A stretch of 64,000 bases of DNA from Coprenecus sp964640305 (GTDB lineage: Bacteria; Bacteroidota; Bacteroidia; Bacteroidales; UBA932): contig CAZXFF010000001.1 of NCBI GenBank assembly GCA_964640305.1, positions 62,001 to 126,000 on the forward strand, written 5' to 3'. The notes beneath the pieces are model-generated. The model saw nothing but the letters and a program-made list of their open reading frames with translations, had not been told where the DNA came from and made no database searches. Made by a program: the position numbers and the translations under genes. Positions 58,204 to 64,000 of the stretch are shown here, piece after piece (the stretch's first letter is position 1; the number at the start of each line of letters is the position of its first letter).

Positions 58204-58539
58204 TTAGCGTATACTCCTGAGGAACATCAGGAATCCGTCCGCAAAATAGAACAGGAATACGAAAAAGAGTACCAAGGATATGGCACCGATTATCTTGACA
58301 AGGTTCTGTGCCAGTGCATGACGCCTGTTGCTGCGCAGTTCCTCCTGCATTTTCCCGCTGATGTATTTCCCGGGATAATAGTTTTCGTCACGGAATTCGG
58401 TCCCTTCCCTGCGGGCCTTTTCCCTCAAGGCTTCCGCCCTTACATTCTCCCGGTGCTCCTTGCGCTCATCGTAATAGAGCGGCTGATAATTGAACACCTT
58501 ATGCTTGGGCAATTTGAAAAAACTGATATTGAAGGCCAT
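58204..58539 (-). CDS. Small conserved membrane protein upstream of mutL
   Basis: The 111-aa product begins MAFNISFFKLPKHKVFNY and continues as a basic, tyrosine-rich segment (YYDERKEHRENVRAEALREKARREG), with one C-terminal membrane helix (about residues 86-105, AISLVLFFVFLFYFADGF). A protein of this pattern upstream of mutL is recurrent in Bacteroidota as far as I recall. No function is known. Upstream in-frame codons to 58644 lack coding character, so 58539 is chosen. The gap to mutL is 5 bases. Confidence 0.85.
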   Translation of the reverse strand: MAFNISFFKLPKHKVFNYQPLYYDERKEHRENVRAEALREKARREGTEFRDENYYPGKYISGKMQEELRSNRRHALAQNLVKIIGAISLVLFFVFLFYFADGFLMFLRSIR

Positions 58540-58568
58540 AAGAATATTTATTACGCAATAATCATTAT

Positions 58569-58608
58569 ACAAAGATAGTGCAAATATTAAAATAGTCGCT
58601 ATCTTTGT
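58569..58608. promoter_or_regulatory. Symmetric divergent promoter region
   Basis: The inverted repeat ACAAAGATAG (58569-58578) and CTATCTTTGT (58599-58608) places a TATCTTTG minus-7 box on each strand, pointing away from each other towards the small membrane protein and ispF. No TTTG boxes are found at 18-20 bp upstream of either. The perfect 10-bp symmetry could also be a repressor operator. Confidence 0.5.
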
Positions 58609-58624
58609 CAAAACATTATCAGTA

Positions 58625-59125
58625 ATGAATGCTGTCCCACCCATAAGAATAGGCAGCGGCTATGACGTACATGCCCTTGCCGACGGTCTGCCGCTCGTCC
58701 TGGGAGGCGTCACAATCCCCCATACCAAAGGATGCGTAGCGCATTCGGACGGGGACGTGGTCATACATGCCCTCTGCGATGCCATCCTGGGAGCACTTGC
58801 GCTAGGAGACATCGGCAGGCATTTCCCTGACACATCCGACGAATTCAAAGGCATTGACAGCCGGATTCTCCTGCAGCGGACGGTAGAGCTGGCCGCCGGA
58901 AAAGGCTACGGCATCGTGAATGCCGACATGACAATAGCCCTGCAGAAACCCAAACTGGCCGGATATATACTGCAGATGAGGAGGAACATAGCATCGTGCA
59001 TAGGAATTCCGGAAGACAGGGTATCTGTCAAAGCCACCACCACTGAAAAACTCGGCTTTGCAGGCAGGGAAGAAGGAGTCGAAGCCTTTGCAACCGTCCT
59101 GCTTTACCGGCAGGAGTCCGAATAA
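58625..59125 (+). CDS. ispF: 2-C-methyl-D-erythritol 2,4-cyclodiphosphate synthase
   Basis: IspF closes the cyclodiphosphate ring in the MEP isoprenoid pathway. The 166-aa product has the zinc ligands Asp14, His16 and His48 (in GYDVHA and VVIHALCDA), LGALALGDIGRHFPDT and the C-terminal SVKATTTEKLGFAGREEG, all family signatures. The ATG lies 17 bases after the divergent promoter box. The last 22 bases overlap rsmE on the opposite strand. Confidence 0.95.
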   Translation: MNAVPPIRIGSGYDVHALADGLPLVLGGVTIPHTKGCVAHSDGDVVIHALCDAILGALALGDIGRHFPDTSDEFKGIDSRILLQRTVELAAGKGYGIVNADMTIALQKPKLAGYILQMRRNIASCIGIPEDRVSVKATTTEKLGFAGREEGVEAFATVLLYRQESE

Positions 59126-59847
59126 TAAAAAGCAGATACGCACAGAAGTGCCGCTGTCTCGGTCCTCAGTCTTGAAGGCCCGAGGGAAAGAGGCTTGAAT
59201 CCATATTCCAGGGCAGTTTCGATCTCTTCCTTGGAAAAATCCCCTTCCGGACCTATCAGTACAGTACAGGAGCCGCCGCCTGACAAACCCGAAGCCACAG
59301 CTTCCTGCAAAGACATCCTGCCGTCATCCCTATCCGAAAGGTATTCTCCGCAATATGCTATGAATTTCGCATCCGGGGACTGCCCTGCTTCCTGAACGAA
59401 CTCACGGAATCCGGTCATCCCATCCAGCCTGGGGATGCTGCCTTTCAGGGACTGCTTCGCAGCCGACACCACGATTTTGCGTCCCCTTTCTGCATTGAAC
59501 ACTTTCCGTTCCGAATGGGCACAGCACAGCGGCACAATCCTGTCCACCCCCGTCTCCACCGATTTTTCCAGAAACCATTCGAACCTGTCCGCATTCTTGG
59601 TCGGGGCCACGGCCATGCATAGCCGGTAATTCCTCGGCGAGGGGTTTCCTGCCACCGAGACTATGGCCAGGACTGCCCTGCGTGGATTGTCTTCCTCTAC
59701 AACACATTCATACAGATTCCCGTCTCCCCCGCTGAGATATACCCTGTCTCCACACCTGTTTCTCAGCACTTTGATGCAGTGCCTTGATTCCTCTTCCGAA
59801 AGGATTGCCCTGCCGTCCCCGATATTGTCCGAATAAAATACTTCCAT
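59104..59847 (-). CDS. rsmE: 16S rRNA (uracil-1498 N3)-methyltransferase
   Basis: RsmE methylates U1498 of 16S rRNA using SAM via a knotted SPOUT fold. The 247-aa product starts MEVFYSDNIGD and has the C-terminal knot VLIGPEGDFSKEEIETAL and LSLGPSRLRTETAAL, diagnostic for the family. The annotated frame extends two codons further to a GTG at 59853, but that GTG lies in the minus-7 box TATATTTG (59853-59860). The ATG at 59847 comes 5 nt after that box, implying a nearly leaderless mRNA. Confidence 0.93.
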   Translation of the reverse strand: MEVFYSDNIGDGRAILSEEESRHCIKVLRNRCGDRVYLSGGDGNLYECVVEEDNPRRAVLAIVSVAGNPSPRNYRLCMAVAPTKNADRFEWFLEKSVETGVDRIVPLCCAHSERKVFNAERGRKIVVSAAKQSLKGSIPRLDGMTGFREFVQEAGQSPDAKFIAYCGEYLSDRDDGRMSLQEAVASGLSGGGSCTVLIGPEGDFSKEEIETALEYGFKPLSLGPSRLRTETAALLCVSAFYYSDSCR

Positions 59848-59863
59848 ATTCACAAATATAGTT

Positions 59864-59871
59864 TATTTTTG
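59864..59871 (+). promoter_or_regulatory. Minus-7 box of folP
   Basis: TATTTTTG matches TAnnTTTG and ends 24 bp before the folP ATG. It lies only 3 bp from the divergent TATATTTG box of rsmE on the other strand, so the two transcripts start almost back to back. No clean minus-33 box. Confidence 0.5.
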
Positions 59872-59895
59872 TTCCGTTTTATCACAATAGTACCT

Positions 59896-60717
59896 ATGAC
59901 AGAAAAAAACAGGGATATAACTGTTATGGGAATTGTCAATATTACAGACAATTCCTACTATTCTCCCAGCAGATGCCTGGACAGTTCAGGTCACTGCGAC
60001 ATTGGAAAGACAATTTCCGCTATCGGGAAAATGCTGGAGGAAGGTGCCGGCATAATCGACATAGGGGCATGCTCCACCCGTCCTGGCTCTGATCCTGTCG
60101 GGGAAGAAGAAGAATGGAAAAGGCTCTGCCCCGTACTGAATTCCGTATACAGGGAGTTTCCTGGCATACGCATTTCCATTGATACCTACTGGGCCTCTGT
60201 AGTACGGAAAAGCCACGATACCATAGGTGATTTTATCGTGAACGACATTTCTGCAGGTGAGGATGACCCGGATATGCTGGAGACCGTAGGGAAGCTCGGA
60301 CTTCCGTACATTGCAATGCATAAAAGGGGAACTCCCAAAACCATGCAGAATCTCTGCGAATACGGTGACATCACTTCTGATATCGTCAATTACTTCCGTA
60401 GTTTTTCAGAGAAAGCTGAAAAGGCAGGAATATCAGACTGGATAATCGATCCGGGCTTCGGCTTTGCCAAGACCGTTGACCAGAATTACGAACTCATGGC
60501 GAATCTGGACAGATTCCTCCCGTTCGGGCGGAAAATCCTGATAGGGATTTCCAGGAAAAGCATGATCTTCCGGCTGTTCGGCATCACCCCGGAGGAGGCG
60601 CTTCCCCAAACACAGGTACTGCACTTCGCTGCTCTCCGCAAAGGCGCTGACATCCTTAGGGTACACGATGTTGCAGAAGCGCGCCGTACCATTGAAATAT
60701 ACAGAAGACTCTCATAA
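59896..60717 (+). CDS. folP: Dihydropteroate synthase
   Basis: FolP joins p-aminobenzoate to the pterin diphosphate in folate synthesis and is the target of sulfonamides. The 273-aa product has GIVNITDNSYYSPSR at the N-terminal signature, where the family usually has TPDSF; IDIGACSTRPGSDPVGEEEE, DPGFGFAKTVDQNYELM, LIGISRKSMI and RVHDVAEAR are all conventional. The in-frame TTG at 59869 lies within the promoter, so ATG 59896 is used. The phosphodiesterase gene follows after 2 bases. Confidence 0.92.
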   Translation: MTEKNRDITVMGIVNITDNSYYSPSRCLDSSGHCDIGKTISAIGKMLEEGAGIIDIGACSTRPGSDPVGEEEEWKRLCPVLNSVYREFPGIRISIDTYWASVVRKSHDTIGDFIVNDISAGEDDPDMLETVGKLGLPYIAMHKRGTPKTMQNLCEYGDITSDIVNYFRSFSEKAEKAGISDWIIDPGFGFAKTVDQNYELMANLDRFLPFGRKILIGISRKSMIFRLFGITPEEALPQTQVLHFAALRKGADILRVHDVAEARRTIEIYRRLS

Positions 60718-60719
60718 CC

Positions 60720-61211
60720 ATGCATATAGGAATAATATCCGACACCCACTGCTATTTCGACGACAAGCTGAAGCGGTTCCTCGACCCGGTAGATGAAATC
60801 TGGCATGCAGGCGATTTCGGGAACGAAGAGACACTGCTTGAAATATCAGCTTTCAGGCCGCTTGTCGGAGTCTACGGAAACTGTGACGGGAATCAGGTAA
60901 GGCTCCGTGTCCCATACGTCCAGAATATTGAGAGGGAAGGCCGGAAAATACTCATGATGCATATCGGAGGATATCCTGGCAGATATGACTACAAAGCATT
61001 CCAGCTGATAAACGCCCATCTCCCCGACATCTTCGTATGCGGTCACTCGCATATACTCAAAGTAATCCACGACAACAAGTACAATATGTTGACTGTCAAC
61101 CCTGGAGCAGCCGGCATACAGGGATTCCACCTGGTCAGGACCGCCATACGGTTCCATATCGATGACGGAAGAATCCATGATATGGAAGTCGGTGAATGGG
61201 ATTTAAAATGA
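60720..61211 (+). CDS. YfcE/MJ0936-family metallophosphoesterase
   Basis: The 163-aa product is a small calcineurin-like phosphoesterase: IGIISDTHCYFDD (metal Asp/His), WHAGDFGNEE, GVYGNCDGNQVR, LMMHIGGYPGRYD and VCGHSHILKVIHD are the five conserved metal-site blocks. Relatives hydrolyse 2',3'-cyclic or bis-p-nitrophenyl-type phosphodiesters; the natural substrate is unknown. It is cotranscribed with folP (2-base gap). Another promoter-like AT-rich stretch separates it from the downstream peptidase. Confidence 0.92.
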   Translation: MHIGIISDTHCYFDDKLKRFLDPVDEIWHAGDFGNEETLLEISAFRPLVGVYGNCDGNQVRLRVPYVQNIEREGRKILMMHIGGYPGRYDYKAFQLINAHLPDIFVCGHSHILKVIHDNKYNMLTVNPGAAGIQGFHLVRTAIRFHIDDGRIHDMEVGEWDLK

Positions 61212-61277
61212 AAGGATTGAATATTTTTATTATTTTTACAACTACAATACACTAACATCAACATTACCATTAAAAAT

Positions 61278-63701
61278 ATGAAACGCTTAATCTTAGCCTT
61301 CTGCGCAGCATGCCTGATAGGAATTCCGGCCATTGCGCAGCAAACACCCGTAACGGAGGCCAATTATGAAATGGCCGAGCGGTTCTCTCCCAACAAGATA
61401 AACCGCATGGTCTTCTCACAGCAGGTAATACCTGTATGGTTCAAGAACTCAGATAAATTCTGGTATTCATGGAAAGATTCCAACGGAACAAACTACTATA
61501 TCGTAGACCCCGTTGCAAAGACGAAAAAAGCCGTTTTCGACCTCGACATGCTGGCAATGGAACTTACCGAAATCATCAAGGATCCATACGATGCCCAGCA
61601 CATTCCATTCCAGGACCTGCAGCTAAAGGATGACAACACTTTCACTTTCAGCATAAAGTCCACCATAGATGAGGAAAAGGAAAAAGACGGGAAAAAGAAT
61701 GTAGAAAAAAAGATTTTCCGCTTCGAATATGACATAGAATCCCGCCGTCTGACCGATGTCACCGATGTGGAACCCAAGAAAGATTTCCCTTACTGGGCAA
61801 ACATATCTCCAGACAGCAGCTACGTACTTTATGCAAAAGGCTACGATCTGTATTATACAGACATGGCAAACCTCAGGAAACTGATGGAAGACGAGAAGGA
61901 TTCTACCGTTGTGGAACACCGCCTGACCTTCGACGGGAGCAGACAGGTTTCATACGGTGCAAGGAACTACGGTTCTGACGAACTGGATACGACCAAGAGA
62001 CTCAGGGCCGGTGCCACATGGTCACCCGACTCAAGGCATTTCCTTTTCCAGAAATCCGACATGTCGAATATTGACGAACTGTGGGTAATAAACTCGACTG
62101 CAAGTCCCAGACCCAAGCTCGAAACCTACAAATACCAGATGCCTGGAGAACCTGGTCCGAAAACATACCTGATGCTGTTCGACATGCAGGACAAATCCAG
62201 CAGGGTTCTGGACGTATCCGCATTCAAGGACCAGTCTGTAGGCATTTACCGCAAGTCCCGCGAACAGAAAGACATCTATGCAGACTACGTTCCCTCCGTA
62301 TGGCTCGGTGACAACAGCAAATTCTATTTCTCACGTTCAAGCCGTGACCTGTACAGGGTGGATTTCTGTACATATGACATCACCAATGACAGCGTACAGG
62401 TTCTCATCGAGGAACGCCTCAACACATATATCGATGTTGCAGACTTCGAAGTCCTCAAATCCGGACAGATCGTCGTATGCTCCGAAAGGAACGGCTGGGC
62501 ACAGCTCTACCTGCATGACAGGGACGGCAAGCTCATCCGCCCCCTTACCAAAAAGGCATTCCACGTATCCAGGATAATGGGTGTGGATGAAAAGGCCAAA
62601 ATGGTCTATTTTACCGGTACAGGTTTTGACAAAAACGAAAACCCCTACTACAACCATATCTTCAGTGTAAGTCTTGAAGGCGGAAGCATCAAGATGCTCA
62701 ACCCCGGCAACTTCGACAACCGCAGCTACATGCCCCTCGACAACAAGTTCTTCGTTAACTGCGCTTCAAGGGTCGACACTGCACCTGCGAATGCCCTCTA
62801 CAGCAGCAACGGCACCAAGATCATGGACCTTGAAACCACCGACCTCAGTCAGCTTTTCGCAGCCGGATACAAGTTCCCTGAAATATTCAAGGCAAAAGCA
62901 GCCGACGGCATCACCGATCTCTGGGGAGTCATCTACAAACCCTTCGACTTCGACTCGACCAAACTCTATCCCATTATCGAGTATGTGTACCCCGGTCCTC
63001 AGGTTGAATCCACCAACTACTTCTGGAACAAAGGGATGAACCGTATTGACCGTCTCGCCCAGCTCGGATTCATCGTAGTAACCGTAGGCCATCGCGGCGG
63101 ACACCCTGACCGTTCGAAATGGTATCATAACTTCGGATACGGCAACATGCGCGACTATCCCCTCGCAGACCACAAGCACGTTATCCAGCAGCTTGCAGCC
63201 AACCGCAAATACATGGATATCAACAAAGTCGGAATCCACGGACACTCAGGCGGAGGTTTCATGTCAACGGCCGCAATTCTCACTTACCCCGATTTCTACA
63301 AGGTAGCCGTATCATGCGCAGGTAACCACGACAACAGGATCTACAACCGCTGGTGGAGCGAAACCCATCACGGAGTGAAGGAAACCGTAACCGAAAAAGG
63401 CGACACTGTATTCAAATACAGCATCAAATACAACCAGGAACTCGCCAAGAACCTCAAGGGACGTCTGCTTCTCGTTCATGGGGATATGGACAACAACGTG
63501 CACCCTGCCAATACCACCCGTGTTGTAGACGCACTGATCAGAGCGAACAAGCGTTTTGAAATGCTCTACCTGCCAGGACAGCGTCACAGTTTCGGAGACA
63601 TGGATGAATACTTCTTCTGGAAAATGGCGGACTTCTACAGCCGTTACCTCATAGGTGACTACGAGAACTGCGTGGACATACGTCAGATGAACAACGACTA
63701 A
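61278..63701 (+). CDS. S9-family dipeptidyl peptidase (DPP-IV-like), exported
   Basis: The 807-aa product has a signal peptide (to about residue 21), an N-terminal eight-blade propeller domain and a C-terminal alpha/beta hydrolase peptidase domain. The catalytic residues can be placed: Ser657 in GIHGHSGGGF, Asp738 in HGDMDNNVHP and His770 in GQRHSFGD. The overall match is to prolyl dipeptidyl/tripeptidyl peptidases used by Bacteroidales to digest proline-containing peptides in the periplasm. It follows a 66-bp gap after the phosphoesterase and is followed by a PfkB-type kinase 6 bases later. Confidence 0.93.
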   Translation: MKRLILAFCAACLIGIPAIAQQTPVTEANYEMAERFSPNKINRMVFSQQVIPVWFKNSDKFWYSWKDSNGTNYYIVDPVAKTKKAVFDLDMLAMELTEIIKDPYDAQHIPFQDLQLKDDNTFTFSIKSTIDEEKEKDGKKNVEKKIFRFEYDIESRRLTDVTDVEPKKDFPYWANISPDSSYVLYAKGYDLYYTDMANLRKLMEDEKDSTVVEHRLTFDGSRQVSYGARNYGSDELDTTKRLRAGATWSPDSRHFLFQKSDMSNIDELWVINSTASPRPKLETYKYQMPGEPGPKTYLMLFDMQDKSSRVLDVSAFKDQSVGIYRKSREQKDIYADYVPSVWLGDNSKFYFSRSSRDLYRVDFCTYDITNDSVQVLIEERLNTYIDVADFEVLKSGQIVVCSERNGWAQLYLHDRDGKLIRPLTKKAFHVSRIMGVDEKAKMVYFTGTGFDKNENPYYNHIFSVSLEGGSIKMLNPGNFDNRSYMPLDNKFFVNCASRVDTAPANALYSSNGTKIMDLETTDLSQLFAAGYKFPEIFKAKAADGITDLWGVIYKPFDFDSTKLYPIIEYVYPGPQVESTNYFWNKGMNRIDRLAQLGFIVVTVGHRGGHPDRSKWYHNFGYGNMRDYPLADHKHVIQQLAANRKYMDINKVGIHGHSGGGFMSTAAILTYPDFYKVAVSCAGNHDNRIYNRWWSETHHGVKETVTEKGDTVFKYSIKYNQELAKNLKGRLLLVHGDMDNNVHPANTTRVVDALIRANKRFEMLYLPGQRHSFGDMDEYFFWKMADFYSRYLIGDYENCVDIRQMNND

Positions 63702-63707
63702 AGAGGC

Positions 63708-64000
63708 ATGAAATCAATTCTTGGTATCGGGAATGCCTTAACAGACATACTTGCCATACTCCCCGACGACTCACTGCTCAGCCAGTTCCACCTGCCGAAA
63801 GGGAGTATGCAGCATGTCGACAAGGAGACCGGAAACAAAGTCTGGCAGGCACTGAAGGCCATGGGAGTCCAGTATGTAGCCGGAGGTTCGGCCGGTAATA
63901 CAGTCACCGGAACTGCCGTGTTCGGAATGCCGTCCGGCTTCATAGGCAAAGTCGGGGATGACGAACTGGGAGCACTTTACAAATCAGACCAGGAAAGGAA
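63708..64000 (+). CDS. PfkB-family carbohydrate/adenosine kinase, N-terminal fragment
   Basis: The first 97 codons are in the window and the frame runs off the right edge. The start MKSILGIGNALTDIL is a ribokinase-fold opening, and GGSAGNTVTG followed by GFIGKVGDDELG are the substrate-binding GG(S/A)xxN and GxxGxDxxG-type motifs of the PfkB family. Adenosine kinase-like members have this N-terminus, but fructokinase or ribokinase are not excluded. It begins 6 bases after the peptidase stop. Confidence 0.85.
   Translation, partial: MKSILGIGNALTDILAILPDDSLLSQFHLPKGSMQHVDKETGNKVWQALKAMGVQYVAGGSAGNTVTGTAVFGMPSGFIGKVGDDELGALYKSDQER

Overview
The window reads as chromosome of a Bacteroidota member, most likely order Bacteroidales; I cannot fix the family. 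Support comes from recurrent TAnnTTTG minus-7 promoter boxes with a TTTG/TTG box about 18-20 bp upstream, weak Shine-Dalgarno signals, an exbB-X-exbD-exbD cluster, an FtsZ/FtsA pair, a DUF4831-type protein, a GH92 mannosidase, a patatin-barrel protein and a short conserved MAFNISFF protein, all typical of that group. Gene density is high and almost everything is housekeeping. No prophage, insertion sequence, CRISPR array or rRNA operon is visible.

Layout. 1-8040: end of ftsA, ftsZ, gltX, convergent rpiB-truB-queA, then galE with an unusual sigma-factor-like/zinc-finger anti-sigma-like pair. 8121-11214: dprA-tatD-ansA and tRNA-Ser. 11286-18502: TonB energising cluster (exbB, small membrane protein, two exbD), alkaline phosphatase, asnS, udk, a TonB-like protein and a DUF4384-like secreted protein. 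19010-23739: LpxL-like acyltransferase, DUF4831-like protein, pepD, then rpsF-rpsR-rplI with its own promoter and a 5' hairpin. 23816-27524: peroxide-defence locus (thioredoxin, Prx6-type peroxiredoxin, divergent OxyR) beside a monomeric [FeFe]-hydrogenase-like protein. 27570-34254: envelope operon (patatin/barrel protein, polysaccharide flippase, dut, murF) and a glycosyltransferase. 34298-40786: peptidyl-prolyl isomerase, nitroreductase, propeller lipoprotein with nucleoside permease, glutamine synthetase and the LytTR regulator. 40004-47215 is one long unit: RND efflux pump (MFP-RND-TolC) followed by a LytS/LytTR two-component pair. 47216-48901 is a gene-poor patch with a structured repeat array and two tRNAs. 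48902-61211: GH92, a two-part glycosyltransferase, recX-rlmN-tsaC, EEP phosphatase, rhomboid, mutL, ispF, rsmE, folP, a phosphodiesterase. 61278-64000: an S9 dipeptidyl peptidase and the start of a PfkB kinase.

Most unusual signals. (1) Two paralogous candidate small RNAs of about 80 nt on the minus strand at 35519-35597 and 39892-39973, each between convergent genes, each with an identically spaced sigma54-like promoter (TGGCACG-N4-TTGTA), a conserved 5' part carrying repeated AGGTTAAGTT, and a terminator hairpin whose sequence differs but whose fold is kept. (2) A family of 79-nt inverted-repeat elements, four in a tandem array (48014-48528) and one solitary copy (18633-18711), with paired changes in the stems. 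(3) A perfect 13-bp palindrome that contains the convergent ends of both gltX and queA. (4) Several promoters whose minus-7 box ends only 5-6 nt before the start codon, implying near-leaderless mRNAs. All functional claims are read from sequence only; nothing was searched or folded by computer.
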